A stretch of DNA of 64,000 nucleotides from Sphagnum magellanicum (GCA_021904315.1 CM038925.1:1428501-1492500); one strand, 5' to 3'. Counted from the first letter of the stretch, positions 49,650 through 63,640 are shown. Program-made: numbers and translations. The notes: generated by a model from the sequence alone, not told the origin.

Positions 49650-51760
49650 AAAGGTTTTGTTTCATATATCAAGAATAATCAAATAACATTTTTTAAAAAT
49701 GTGAATGTAGACTATGAACAAATTGTTAAAATTTTTGAAGAAGAAATGAATAAGAACTAGAAACGTCCATTGGAAAAACTACCTATAAAGAAAAGGCTTG
49801 TAATGAATGCAAGTGAAATCTTCAATTTGTTTAGGGCCATAGATCCTTACAAAAAAAAATGTGCACTAAATAATTTTTGTGGAGAATTTGAGTTTATTAG
49901 TTGTTTAAAACCATTTTCCCATTCAATTTGTTGAGAGTATATGGCTAAAACATTTAGTAATACAATTATGCCTTTGTGTTGTTTTCCCTTCCAAAAAAAC
50001 CTTCAATCAAAAAATGTTACTAGACTTTGTTGAAAAGACAAAATAAACATGTTTTACCAATTTTGGCAGAATGTGTTTCTAATACTACAAGTTTTGATTT
50101 GTAAATGTCCAAGGGGGCACATGATCAATGTCTTTGCATTGGTTATAATTTTTTTGGGGGAAATTTAAATGTCAAAACACATTAAAATTGGTTTATTTGA
50201 AGCATTTGAAACGTCGAGGCAAACATTGGTAATATGTTTGCAAGATCTTTTAGAACAACATGGCTTGACCAAAAAGATCCTTAGTTATGTTAAAGATGAA
50301 GCTACAAATTTAAATACTATGATAGCTACCTTGAAATTAATAGTAAGTGTGAAGTTTTGGGTGTGATGGAAAGTTTTCAAGGGATTTGATTTGGACATGC
50401 TTTCTCTGAAGCTTGTTGACATGCAACTACTAAAGAAAGAATCTCCAAGGGCTTGAAACATGTTTCCATGAAATTTGCCTAGGTAGATTTGCAAAAATGT
50501 ATTAAATGCTTTTAAAAATTAAGGAAAGGAATATAGGAATGGATGAAGGTTTGCGTTATTGCAAGCCTCAACCCCCAAAACATTGAACTCACCAATCAAA
50601 ACAAGGTATAATGTAAGTTACTTGTTTTGGTTTTTTTTCTTTTTTCTTGTTTTGAATCTTCATACTCCAAAATGTTGCCTTTTAATTGGGAATGTGAATT
50701 GTGCAAGTTTGCAATCAAAACGATCATGTTTCAAGAAGCCCTTTAATTCCGTAAAGCCATTGCCTTCTATTATAGCAAGCAAATTGGTTGAGGCTACTAG
50801 TTGTTTTCCCCCTGCATGCAAATGGAATGTATCACAAATTATAGTTGACATTTTGTCTTTTGTTGTCATTACTTGCATTTTAAACTAGTCTAAGAATCAT
50901 TGGTTATTGAGTGATGTTTCAACTACAAAATATCCATGAGCTTAAAGTTAAAGGAAGAAATGAACCGTCTCCCTTTGTTGGATTTTTTGATTGATGATGA
51001 TGATTTTAGCTTGAATATTGAAATGAAGTTTTTTTGCAAAAAACATTAAAAATGAAGAACACTAGGGTCATTGACTCATTCCTTTCCTTCTTCATAAAAT
51101 ACAGTGAAAGAAAAGCCTATAATATGCTAGCATTTATGTTGGATCCTAGATTCAAGATTTTGATTATGATCATTTCTTTTATTTATTGTGAACATGAGGT
51201 GACCATAGCTTAAAGTAGTAGGATAGGAAATCCTTATTTACTATGCTCTTGAAGTCTTATCATCATTTGCACCCATTGTTTAAGGTTGAAAGTTCCTTTG
51301 TTCACAAAATTTATGAAGATATTAGTTTGAACATTTTTGAGATGGTGGTTAGCATTAGTGAAGTTACAAAGGAGCTTATTAATTGAAAATTGTTGATATT
51401 TCAAAAAATCAAGTTCAAATGCCTTCTAACTAGTGAAGGAAACATGAAACCATGTTCTAAACTATTAGTTTTTTAATTAGGCAAATATTAATGATTATAG
51501 GTTCTCAAATTGAAATTGAAAATTTTTTTCCTTTGCTAAAATTTTCACCAATTTGAGGAGATGTTGCTAACAATTAAATAACCTTGAAAATTTAATCTTT
51601 ATGAATAAGAATTGGCCAAATGATGCAAAGGTGGGTTACAAGGCTCTTAGTAATTTGGTAGAATTGATAGATTTTGAATTAAACTTAGAAAATGAATTAA
51701 ATGAATTTGAAAGCTCATTTGAGTGAAATCAATTGAAAAAGATTCAATCTCGTGTTTTTT
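49650..51760 (+). mobile_element. Decayed hAT-superfamily transposon
   Basis: Interrupted frames give hAT (BED-finger) transposase blocks in order: DPYKKK and CGEFEFISCLKPFSHS (about 49850-49930), IKIGLFEAFETSRQTL, LLEQHGLTKKILSYVKDEA and TNLNTMIATLK (50169-50339), PKTLNSPIKTRYN (about 50570-50610), and YNMLAFMLDPRFK (51118-51156). Many stops and frameshifts make it inactive. The C-terminal dimerisation region beyond 51500 is barely readable. Terminal inverted repeats and the 8 bp target duplication were not found by eye, so the ends are estimates. Family assignment rests on remembered block order. Confidence 0.75.
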
Positions 51761-54700
51761 TTGTTTTATATATCTTTGAAATGTGGTCACATATTTTTGT
51801 TTACATATTAAAACTTTGTAATGAACCTTGCTAATTTCTTTTTACCTAATAAAAATTTCAAAAATAAGTAGTAATAGTAATCTTAAATTCTTAAAATGAA
51901 AATTTAAAAATTAGCTTAAAATAACCAACTAATCTACATGAATTAAGAACCAGTTGTGAAAGAATTAGTTGGGTATAAATAAAAATAAAAATGAAGAACC
52001 AAACATGGTATGAATATTTTTATTTTAAGAAAGTGAGAATTGATTCAATTTTTAAATTTTAGAAAATTGATAACTAGAATAGATGGTTATGAAAAAAAAA
52101 AAAAAAAACACCCAACATTGGTATATATCTAAGTTCTTTCACAAATACCCACCTTAATAACAATGGGGAAGGGTATATATGTATAAGTCTTAAACACCTA
52201 CCCAAATAATAACCAAGGTGTGATGTTATTTTAGTTATCCAAGCAAGATTTGGTGCAATGTTTTGCAAGTATTTGATTTTTGAAAAAAACATTCAATAGG
52301 GTATTTGATAAAACATTTAAGGATCCACCCACCAAGTTTTTGAAGTTGAAGAACCTTGGGTGGGAAGATTTAAAAACCAAGTTTGTGCAAGTGTGAGGCG
52401 AGGGTGGGTTTTTGAAATTTTAATATGTGGTTGTTATATATACATATAATTGTTTTGATTCTCGACAAGGGTTTGGCACAAAATCTCATGCCTACCTCAC
52501 TTGTAAGGATCATAAGTAATTAAGTGGGGAATATAAGTTGTTAGTATTTAAATAGATAAGTAGATTAAGTGGCCACTAGGTATATGTACATGGTTGTCAC
52601 ATTGATTCACCCACCTAGCGTGTAAATGTTAGATTTCATCCAAAATATATTGTGCAATGCACCAATGAAGAGTATTCACAAGATGGTAACATATCATAAA
52701 TACGATTGATGTTCAGCATAAAATAATTATCAAAAGATTTAGCTAAAATAAAGAGAAACTTGTATTATTATTTGTTGAAATTGTTGAGAATTGAACTTTC
52801 AACTTGTGAAGAAATGTTTGATCTCCCAACCATTGGGTTATTATTCCAAAAAAAGTTGCAGTTTGCATACTTAATCTTCAACTGTTGAAATTCTGAAAAA
52901 TTAAAATCGAAGTTGCCTAAACTTGTTTTTTTAAATAAATAAATATTCTACAATGAAATGTTGATTATCAATTGTAAGTATGTATAAGATTTAGTAACTA
53001 GTTAGTGTGTTAATAGTTGATACAATTTCATGAAGGTGTCTTAGGATTCCTTATATTGTTTTCCAAAGATTTGGTTCCAAATGGTCTGTGTCTTGTGATA
53101 TTTGTGATGCTTATGTTGGGGGTCAAACTTTCCATAAGACATGTTAGTAGGTAGATGTGAATTAAACATATGAAGCTTCATGGTTTCATCTCTTCATCAC
53201 TTTGCAATTGCTTTGTGAGTTTAATTCATTACTAGTGATGATAAATATTAATTAAAATTTATCTATTAAAGATTTATTTGATTGAAATAAGGATTTTTTG
53301 AAAAAAGGACTTAGGAAAAAAAAAACATATATATACATTTCATGGTCCTCCCTTTCCTAGGCATAAAATGTCAACTTTTTAAGACCAATGATTCATGTTG
53401 TGGAAAACTTCCATGAAATTTCAATGTCAAAAATTAAAAACTATATTTGTGACAAATGCCTTATTTTCAAAGAAAGAATTGCAAAGTTTCAAGGAAAATG
53501 TTTTTTTGGAAGAATTTTTGTCACATTTCAACACAATTTATAATTTTTGGGAAGTTTTTCATTTTTTAAAAATAGTTTGGACAAGTTTTTGCAAACTTGT
53601 TATGAATTAATGTTAATATTTTGGGGGATGATAATTAATGATATTTTATCATAAAACTAAAAAAAATTTACTTGAAATAACATAAATATTTTATCACAAA
53701 CATCAACTTTCTTTTCTCATCACTCACAATAAATTAGTAATCTAATCATGATGGGATGTTATTGTCATTTTAACAACATTGGTATTCACAAAGGTGACCC
53801 CTTGGATTGGCCATTGTTTCTTTTAGCACATCCTAGGGCACAACAATTTACAACCACATGCCCTTTTAGCTGACCTATTCCAAACCATTGTAAATGACAT
53901 TCACATCATTTTAGGTCTTATCATCCCATGATTTACATTTGAATATTTAGAAATCCAACTTTGGGTGATATTCTTATTTGTTCACTTAACAAATGTGTTA
54001 CATGGTTTTTAGTTGTTTTATTTATTTACTTTGTCTCCTATCAATGTTCAACACCCCTACAAATAGTACTAAAGTACTAGGAATGTTGGTGGGTTCTCCA
54101 TCATTCACATCATCTTTTATCAAAAATCATTTGTTAAGAAATGTAGGACATGTAGATTTGTTTCTTAGGTTGGGGGATGTCAAAGTGGTTATAGAAATTT
54201 GAAGTTATTGTTTCATACAATGCCCATAATACTCAATTATGTTTCTTACCCCCATTTCCACATTTTAGACTCCCATTTCATCATTTGATTAATATATTTC
54301 CTAAGTTTTTGACCAACTTTAAGGCCCAAGGTCTCTCAATAGCCCATATGAAACTTTGGCTTTAAACAAGAACTTTTTCCCAATATCCCTTGGAAACATC
54401 AACCTCATTTCAACATCCACCATCACCCAAATGTAGCCTATCTCAAAAGTTGGGTCCTTATAGCTTCAACCATAGCCTTTAAATGTCTACTTAACCATCA
54501 TCCTTTTCTCTTAAAAGTTGTAGTTCATGTTGATAAAAACATTTTTCCATTTCAACAACAATTGAAAATAGCTTGTGAACTACTATTGCCCCCCATATAA
54601 GTGTACATTTTGCCTTTTCAACAATTTATTGATCAATAAGTGGTTCAATTTCAACATTCCATTTCAAAACATTTACACCAATGAACCTTTTTTAGCATGT

Positions 54701-56879
54701 TCATGGAGGACATACATAATGTCCACCATGCTCACATCCTTTCATGTTATTCCTTTGACACAAACAAATGGTTTAATATACAACCTATCCTTTCAATGTT
54801 TTGATTATCTTTTGTGGGTCTTCCTTGATGCATGTGTAAACAACCCATTAATCAAATGGGAGAATATTATGGCAATGTGGTCATCATAACCAATGTATTA
54901 ATAAGATTCATGATTTTGTTCATGACACTTTTGTATCTATGACTCATGAGGTTGGTTTCCACTTTGGATGAAAACAATTGCACACATTTCAACCATATTC
55001 AACTCCTCTTGTTCAAGGAGGTCACACTTTGTATATTTTATGAAGCACGTGATATATAGGGGTATTTTTTATGTTATGAAATCATAAAATAATAAGTGAA
55101 TATTTTTATTGAAATTGAGAATATTTTAAGTATATTTTGGATAAGTTTGTAATAAAATGATCCATTGAATGTGTAACCATTCCTAAATAATATTATTGTA
55201 AATTTTCCACTAGATTTAAGGTCAAATATTTCTCATGTAACTTATGTATTGTGATGTAATATACATTCAAGAATGACATATAGAATAATAAATCAATTTT
55301 ATCAACATTTGAAGATGGGGAAACACCAATTTGAAATTTATAACCACTTCTGAAGTCTTGAAGAAGTAGTCTAGAAATTCTCAAAATTGATCCAATTTTT
55401 TTGGGGGAATTTATAATATTATTGCAACTTGAATAATCATTACACTTTACATGGATTAGGATCATCTCTTGGATTGATGTGAGAATAAATTGTCAAATTC
55501 AAAAAAATAAAAATACTTATAAAAAAATGTAATATTCAAATTTGTAATTAAAACATAAATTTTGCGCAATGATTGCACACCACATCATTTTGCAATGTCA
55601 AGTCTTTATTCTTGTGCTTTTGCAAAAAGAATTTTGTGTGGGTCATTTTACCATAGACTTGCTTTCTGGTTTTATTTTCATGATTCAATTTTTTGCACTT
55701 CATTTACATTGAAATGAATTATTAAATTTATTTCCTTTATTAAATTTCACCCTATTTTGAAAAAAAAAGTAACCTCCCATAATCCTTTCATTAATTTGTT
55801 GACATGTCCTTCCCAAAGATGGGGTTTGAATTTTAGTCAATGTCATCAAAGTTAATCTAATAAACACAAGCCCACTTCCCTAATCATGTTTCACAAGAGG
55901 ATTTTTCACCAAGTGGTTGCAAGTTTGAGTGGTCCATTTACAATTCACAAAATTCATAATTTAACATTAATTTGCAAAAAACATTAAAAACCAATGTTAA
56001 ATGGGATTATTTGGTGATTTATGAACTCACAAAATTTATATGAACAAGAACCCAACTAAACAACTATTTTTTGGATATACATTTGAAAATAAAAAACATC
56101 AATCCAACCAAAAAAATTTAAATAGGTCCAAATTTGGTCATTCTAAAGTCCATTGTTATTAGTTGATTCAAATTTTTGTAATATTTTTTGAAATTTATGT
56201 TTTTTTTCTTAATGTGTATCACATTTTAAAACCTTATAAAAGATCTTGAGATGAAATGATATTGAAAAATGCATTTAAATCTTCATGTAAAAAAGAAACC
56301 ATAGTTTATGATTCCATTTCAAAAGTTCATTAGTAAAAGTTTAGTGTATATTTATTGAATTTTATCATTATGTACATATTCTTATTCAAGTTAACAATCT
56401 TAATTTATATTGAAAAATTACCACATTGATAATTTTATTATACATTTGTAGCATTTGAATAAAATACATTTTGTAAAAAATCTAATGTGACACAAAAAAT
56501 GTACCACCCTATCTTACAACTTGCAACTACCCCACCTCAAAAGCAACACAAATGAAAGAAAAAATGATTTTGACACACCCCCAATAAACTAATTCAACCT
56601 TTTAACAATTGAATTATTTGGATGAAAACAAAAACAAGCAATCATTTTCTTGCATGCTTGCATTGATGCAACTTCAAATATGCAAAGACTAAAAGGTCCC
56701 CCACTTTTCATCTTGGTCATTTTCCTTCACCAACACATTTCCACCACACTTCAATAGATGAAAATAAAAAGATGGGCTGAAATTCTCCAATTTAATTTCA
56801 AGCTTAAATGGATAAACACTTAGTGCAAACAATGTAACAAAAAGGAAGTAAGGTTCTTGTCGTAACTTTAGCCTTGGGC
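51761..56879. other. AT-rich intergenic DNA, no gene recognised
   Basis: No frame longer than about 105 codons is open, and none matches a known family. An uninterrupted A run lies at about 52092-52108. A tRNA-like relic on minus at 52779-52860 is listed separately. Confidence 0.45.
52779..52860 (-). other. tRNA-like relic, possible SINE head
   Basis: Read on the minus strand, a box-A-like TAACCCAATGGTTGGGAG is followed about 30 bp later by a box-B-like AGTTCAATTCTC. The layout matches a decayed tRNA or a tRNA-derived SINE head. Stems are not intact enough to call a functional tRNA. Confidence 0.4.
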
Positions 56880-57790
56880 TTATGACCAAGGCAAAGGTTT
56901 GCAAAGGTGCAGGCCAAGACTAGGCCCAGGAGTCACATTTCATATTCTCGGGAGTGCAAAAGAATGTGAGGGAATGAACCTTCACACTCCCAAGTGAACT
57001 CCCATTTTGGGATTTGGAATCCCAATGGACTCCGAAATTTTTAGAAGGTGATTGCAGGGGTCAAAACTCATTGGATTGAAACGTTCCTTATATCATTGGA
57101 AATCTCTTGGAACGAAGATGTTTGAAATGGGCTTGCATGACCCATTTGGACACCTAAAACACAAGTTATGGCCAAAAGAAGGGTCGGGAGTCAAATTGGC
57201 AATTTGACTCCCGACTAGTAAAAGTCGAGAATCACCCCGATTTCCTTGCGTGCAGGTGGCTGCGACATACTGTTGGAAAATGAGGGCTACAACTTTGCTT
57301 TAGACTTCATCTCAATTGGAGGTTTGCAGACAAAGTTATGGGTCCCCCAAACTCGCGAGAGTCCCAACTTTTGGAATTTTGAGACTCGCACTTGAGAGTC
57401 TTGGGACAAAATGTCATTTGGATGCTGGTCCCATGATTAGCCACAGAGTATACTATAAGGGGGAAGGTGGTGGCTTCCCCCAAGTCCGGGTCGTGGTGAG
57501 TCTTGTGAGTTCGAGTTTGCTCGTGGTTCGTCCTAGCACCAAAAGTGTTCCAATTATGCACTAACCAACTTGTTGTTTGGTTTGCGCAGGTCTGTGTGAA
57601 TGATTAATCGCTTGTCATTCTTCCTAGTCCCATCTCGGAGCTCCAACACGCCCCTTTACCCCCAAAGTGTTTTGAGCCATGGAACGTGCCCCAACTCCTT
57701 ACTCTTTACTCCTTACTCTTTCGTTGTTTTCACTTTGGATTCACATTTGAATCTATCAAGGAGTTTGGGAGTGCGTCAGTTCCTTAGGTT
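56880..57790 (+). repeat. Dispersed repeat family, copy 2 (~900 bp)
   Basis: Same landmarks and orientation as 8690-9610, and GC-richer, so probably the less decayed copy. It contains CTCCCAAGTGAACTCCCATT, GTTATGGCCAAAAGAAGGG, a perfect 15 bp palindrome (57183-57197 with 57201-57215, 3 nt loop), AGTATACTATAAGGGGG near 57447, GCGCAGGT at about 57584, GGAGCTCCAACACGCCCC near 57637 and a final AAGGAGTTTGGGAGTGCG. It is probably part of a retroelement LTR or leader; the class is inferred. Confidence 0.7.
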
Positions 57791-57959
57791 AATATGAAAT
57801 GAAGTTGTAACAATGAATGCTTGGAAATCGAAAACAAATGTATCCAATAGCTAGGCCTACTTGTTGTGTTGTCATGAAAAAAAATCGATTATTCATAAGT
57901 TTTGGGAATGTATTCATGCATAATGAGCATGGTGTTACACACAAGATTTTGAATTAGCT

Positions 57960-58470
57960 CAAGCAGGCAAATAGCTCCAATGGAATTTGAAACATTGCAT
58001 TTTATCCACCAAGGAACCTACTTCCATAATGTGGTTAGGCTATGGTCCTTATTGCAAGGCATCATGCTATGGTTTCTATGGATTGAAAGAAATAACAAGG
58101 TATTCAACAATGAAAGTTGGTAGGATTCAAAGATGGAGAAGCACATTTTAGAGGCCTTCCTTGATTATGACAAAGTATCTTGGATCCAATGCTTAGGAAT
58201 GTGTAAGCTACATCAAATGTTTAGGAATGCATAAGCTATCCCTGCCAAGGAGTTAAAGCACCTTGCTCACTTTGATCAATATTGGGGTAAACATGAGATG
58301 ATTTGTGCTAGGATTTGGTAGATTTGTTAAATGGTGAACCGTCATAGTCCTTCATTAGTTAGGGTGTTGAGTGAGTGTCAACATGTGAGGATGGCCTTTC
58401 ACCATTGTTTTTTTTTTCTTCTTCATAATGAAATCTTTCATTTGTGTAAAAATAAATAAATAAAAGAAAG
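57960..58470 (+). mobile_element. 3' end of a decayed LINE (non-LTR retrotransposon)
   Basis: The frame around 58037-58122 reads RLWSLLQGIMLWFLWIERNN then KVFNNESW. This resembles the region after the reverse transcriptase in plant L1-like elements. It continues through AFLDYDKVSWIQCL to HFDQYWGKHEMICARIW with a few stops. It is followed by a short 3' region and an AAATAAATAAATAAAAG tail (about 58450-58467). The 5' part is missing, as is usual for LINE insertions. Exact ends and target duplication were not confirmed. Confidence 0.55.
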
Positions 58471-58479
58471 TTCAAGCAT

Positions 58480-59570
58480 CTTCCATTTGAAGTTGAGCAA
58501 TTACAATAGAATAGGTTGAACCACCTCTTGAGTTTCCCCCTTGAGATATCCACCTTCTATACCCTCTTTTAACTTACTACAAGCAAGTGGTCGAGTTACA
58601 ATAGATCCTACTCTTACAAGCAGTTGTCAAAGTCAGGATCTCTGCTACAAAAGAAGCTAAATTTCCCACTAAACCCTAAACCCGGTCCACTACTGGACCC
58701 TAGTCCTTCACATCTGACTTGTAGCAAATGAACTTCGACTTAAGTCCAGCCATTTTGTACTTCCTCTGCCACTCTGGACTGGGTGCTTTCTGTTGTAAAG
58801 AAATCACAAAGCAATTGTCAATTTTTATTTTATATTTTTATATTATTTTATATTATTTTTATTTTTGTCAATTCCATAGCAAGCTCCCACAGAAGTTGCA
58901 GTTTGTCAGAGCTCCCTCTCTCATGGCCTTTTTATTTTTCATGGTTTAATAATGTTTAATGCTTCTCTCCATCATCCTGTTATTGACTTGCATTCTCTTC
59001 TCTTCTGTTTTCTAGACTACTGACCATTTCTGTAAAAACTTTTTGCTTCACCAATGCCACCAACAACAAAAGCAAATCAAATGTGGTTCATGTGCTGGAA
59101 GCTAGCTATTAAACTCTTCACTCTTCCTGTTGAGAGGGCTACTTTGTAGTATGGCAAGGATTATGTGACCTACCCAAGTGCCCCATCCATTGGAAGCCTA
59201 GTATGACTCAGTTGTGGATGAACAATAACCGAGTGACCAAGTTCCAACCATTGGTTTATTTTGATCTGGGTTGTGAGTTTTAATAATATTTCGACCTCAA
59301 AAATTAAAAAGAATTTTTTTTTTCACAAATTCCCTTTCTACAAGAATTTTTTTCAAATTTTTAAAAGATTTTTTTCTGGGAGAAAATTAGCCACAGTTTG
59401 ACATAAGTGTTAATGTGATACAAATACTTGGTGACCTGTCTTTAAATTCACCCAAACTAGTCAAATTTACACTGAAAAGCCCATCTATACAAAAAAATTC
59501 AATTTTTTTTTTTGAACTATGACATTTTCAAATTTATGACACTAGCACAAGTTTCAAACTGATACCTATA
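58480..59570. other. Intergenic DNA, nothing recognised
   Basis: AT-rich sequence with TTTTTATATT runs at about 58822-58865. A plus-strand frame of 73 codons (58728-58949) is not credible. Confidence 0.45.
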
Positions 59571-59576
59571 GCCTTT

Positions 59577-60395
59577 CCATTTGGCCCATCTAGGACTTTG
59601 GGCAAGGAATATGGGGGAAAATGTGGGACTATTGGGAACAACATCGGGGACACATGAGAATTTTGGGAACAACATAAAAAGCACTTGACAAAGAATATTG
59701 GATAAATTTCAAGGAACACATGTTGAGGACACATGGGAACATTGACAACAACATAGGGAACATGTGATGAAACATTTGGGATAATATAAGGAAGACATGA
59801 TGCACAAATTGGGAACACAATTTGGAAGATTTCGGAACATGTGGGGGAACAAAATCTACAATCCCCAAAAAATCTCCAAGTTCTCCCTCCCCAACCCCAC
59901 CTTAAATAAGAAATTTTATTAATTAGTTGTGTGTACATCCAAAGTTGAAAACATTGTCTGGTAATGAGCATCACCAATGAATTTCTCTCTGAAAAATCTG
60001 ATTTCAACATGTATAAATTTGCTAGATTTTTATAATAGGTGGACCACAAAAAATATATCAGAATTTTGGAACATTTCCCAATGTTGGACACTCCCAAGAT
60101 AGAACGAATATAGCATTTCCATGGCCCACAGGCTATATTGGTCAAAAGAGTAGGATTTGGGCAAGGAGTATGAGGGAAAAAGTGGAGGTATTGAGAACAA
60201 CAGAAGGGATAGATGGAAACCAAGAGAACAACATGAAAAGCTTTAAGCAAAGCATGTAGTGTAGTGGGATAAATCTAATGAACACATGGGAATTGTGGGA
60301 GCAATAAAAGGGTAATGTGGGAAAAGATAGTTGACATAATAAGTAACACATAGAAATAACAAATTGGGAACACCATTACAAACAATATTGGAACA
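59577..60395. repeat. Duplicated GGGAACA-rich repeat, ~560 bp apart
   Basis: Copy A (59577-59850) and copy B (60121-60395) share GGGCAAGGA(A/G)TATG(G/A)GGGAAAA, TATTG(G/A)GAACAACA, a GATAAAT(T/C)TAA or GGATAAATTTCAAGGAACACATG segment, AAATTGGGAACAC and a final GGAACATGTG, in the same order and orientation. A 238-codon minus-strand frame across them (59534-60250) is a by-product of the repeat. Confidence 0.65.
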
Positions 60396-60399
60396 TGTG

Positions 60400-61700
60400 A
60401 AAAAATTATGACTTTTTAATGACCATTCTTTGATTCCACCACGATAGATGCCATTAACTTATATCTCTTGGTGAACAAAACATTTGTTATTAATCACAAT
60501 TATCCACACAAGCTAGACATGACATCCAACATGGATGATGCTCCAAGTTAATTGCAAGTTACAACACCTAATGGGCAAGGATTCATCTGCCATGTTCCCT
60601 TCAATGTTATTTTTAGTGGTGAATTTTCACACTATAACAAATAATAATAACACAAGAATATATTGTCATAGAGTCCTTGTTTTTTTGAATGCCAATTTTT
60701 GAGGATTTTTTTTTTTTTGAGAAAATGTTGTCACATTTATGTCTATTGGTTACTATTTGAATAATTCTCTACAAAAGTGTTGGCAATTAAGGTAGACACA
60801 CTCATCAGCAAACACAAATCGATCATTGAACATTTATGCATATATTTCTCATTTCTTGTCCTAGCCTAATGTAAAATCGTTTTTTGAAATGCTTGTCTCT
60901 TTGGTGACATCACAAAATTCATTAAAAAGACAAATTGGAATTTGGTTCCCTTTGCCTTCAAAATTAAACATCACATAAGACTTAATCATTTTCCCATGGT
61001 AGTGTTATGATGAAATGCACAAGGTTTCCCAATTAAGCATAACCACATGTCTTTTTACCTATTGGACTATTGCTTCTCATCAAATGTGAACTTTTAAAAA
61101 CTATCATAGGTTAGACATGGCCTCTACTGTTTAATGGCCAGTGTCCAAATAGCCAATGGGAGTTTGCAAGTGGTCTCTTTGCTGTTTAATAAAATGTTCA
61201 TGATCGAACATTTGGATAAAATTTTTATGAGGACGACATATCTAGCAATACTAACACCAAGATTAGATGTAGGGATAGATATCATATATCATATTCACAT
61301 GGAGAAAGACAATAAATACTTGCATTGTTTGCACAATCTATATCAATAGGTTCTAAAGTTGAAAGGAGTGCAAAGAGGACCAAATTTCAACAAACTCAAC
61401 TTCATCACACTTCAACTTCCTACCCATGGCTTGCACATCAACATTAAATGTCATTTTAATGTGGAAGGACTTCGAAAACTTTTACACATTCATAGATTAT
61501 ATTTAACCATTAAAAACATATCCAAATTTAACTATTTTTTCATCTCTTGGTTTGTGTTTAGGAAAGACAAAGGCCTACCACTTGTTGGGCCAAGATGTGA
61601 TCCCCCAACTCCTTGGAGGTTAAGGCCAAAAAGAATGAGGAAATGATGGACCCAACTATAATTGGTAGGTGACAAAACAATGTCTTGGATCAACCAATAA
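60400..61700. other. AT-rich intergenic DNA, no gene recognised
   Basis: Short frames at 61134-61349 and 61359-61646 are unassigned. They may be flanking parts of the transposon that follows, but I see no domain. Confidence 0.35.
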
Positions 61701-63640
61701 TGAACAAACAAAACGTGCCACCTATTCTTGAAAAATAGCCAAGAAAAAAGGTAGCAAAGGTTAATTGAGCTTTAGTGGTTACGATCATGAAAAAATGGAC
61801 AAATGAAACATTGAAGGAAGTAGTGGATGTTGTTGAAAAGGAACTTATTCTTTATGAAGGGCCAACAAGTCATGGAAAATACCTTTGAACTCCCTTTGTG
61901 GCCATTTGAATGGTCCAACCAAATCCAAGCAAATGAGTTAAAAAGGAGTGTCGATAAAAGAAAAAGATGTAATAGTCGCCACTTGGACATTAATTATGCA
62001 AGAATGTGGCTTATCCATATTGTTGCACCAACTAATAATGAAGGTTGTAAAGTTGACATAAACAAGGCCTACACCATTTCAAGATGGAATACCAAGGAAC
62101 AACTAGTGTTTTTGGTTCAAATGTAAACATCCACAATTGAACATTAGAAAGGTCATGAAATATGTAGGGCACAAGGTTTGGCGACCAATTCCTATAGTTC
62201 ATTCTACCACAACCTACAAACATTATATAGTGAATGCCAATCCATAATAAATCACACCTAAAATTTCAATGAAACAAGTATACAAGTAAAAAAATAATTA
62301 GAAGTAAACATTTTGGCTAGGAGAGGGTCCAATGCAATTTATAACACCATCCCAAAGTCTCATGAATGGCTAACTATAAATTATGTTGTACATGCAACAA
62401 GTGGGTTTCTATTGGGATTTTACAAATTTACAAAGCTAAAAGATTGAAAGATGACTATAGTAAATTTTGCAAACCAAGGACATGCATGGTAATGCAAAAG
62501 AAGGCTTGGATGACTTCTTTCTTGTTCAAAAAAGTTTTATTTTTCTTCAAAAGGTTTGTTCCAAATGAACTTTTTTAACCAATTGAAATTTATTAATTAT
62601 AGATGGGCATGGCAATCATGTAACCCCAAAGGCAATAGAACAAGCTTAGGAATTTGGATTAAATATGATCATTTTACCCACCCATACAGTTCATGCGCTT
62701 CAACCCTTAGATGTTTCCTATTTTATGTTGTTTAAAACAACATTTAGAAAAGTCAAAGATGCAACAATGGCCAAAAAAAAAAATGGAACTAAACAAGATC
62801 ACCTTCGTTAGATGGGTGGACCAAGTTTTAAACCATGCACTCACAAAATATAAAATAGTCTGGATTTAAAGCTATAAGTATTTGACTTATAACCCCCAAG
62901 CAATGGACAACAATATTCAACCTTTAAACATTTGCACAATAACATAAAAAAATGAGGCAAATGAAGAAGATTACATGTTAATTCATCACACAACAAATGA
63001 TCCTTGTAGTATTCGGACAGAATCTAATCAACATTACTATGTAGATATGTTTCTTAGCCCTACAATGATAAAGGAAAAGCCAAAAAACTTCAATGTGGTA
63101 AACTTAAACGATCATTTTAGTTTTGATCAGTTACAATAAGAACAAAGCTTTCCAAATCTAATATAAGAATCAATGAACTTCCACAAACCTTTGTTACCAC
63201 CCCATTTACTTGTAAAGCATACCAAAGGCAAAAAGCCATTAATTGTTTATTCATAGTCACATGGTGTGGCTTCTACATAATTCTTACATATTTTACAAAA
63301 AAGACAATAGCTAGGGCAACTATAGAGGAAAGTAGAAAAGCAAAGTGGAAGGAGAAAGAAGAAAAAAGGACCAACAAAGTAGCAGATAGTTTGAATATGA
63401 ATGAACAAGCAACAAAATGTGTAGTTGAAAGGCATGCAAGAGATGTAATTGCTGCAACTTGGTCCACATCAATGTTAAAGAAAACAAAAATTATTTCTAG
63501 TAAATTTTTCAAGCAAGGTGCAAGGCACAAGAATTAGGGTACCAAGGTGTTAACTTTGAGGTCACAAGAAAACTTCAAAAAGAGGCTAAGAGTCAAGCAA
63601 GGGATACAATGCTTACATGAAAGCACATTGTAACATGTAA
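61700..63640 (+). mobile_element. Decayed pogo/CENP-B-like DDE transposon
   Basis: Blocks of a DDE_1-type transposase appear in order across broken frames: a NFNETSIQ segment (~62262), LARRGSNAIYNTIPKSHEWL (62313-62372), LGFYKFTKLKD, CMVMQKKAWMTSFLFKK (~62480-62530), DGHGNHVT (~62602), LPTHTVHALQPLDVSYF (62674-62724), FVRWVDQVLNHALTK, and a basic coiled-coil-like tail (~63230-63530). The segment before the first acidic residue, expected NFDET-like, reads NFNET, so that Asp seems lost. Several stops and frameshifts make it inactive. Ends and inverted repeats were not located. Confidence 0.7.

Noticed and set aside
59534..60250. 238-codon minus-strand frame, Cys/Phe/Pro-rich
   Set aside because: It overlaps the duplicated GGGAACA repeat, whose complement reads as repeated Pro/Val/Phe codons.
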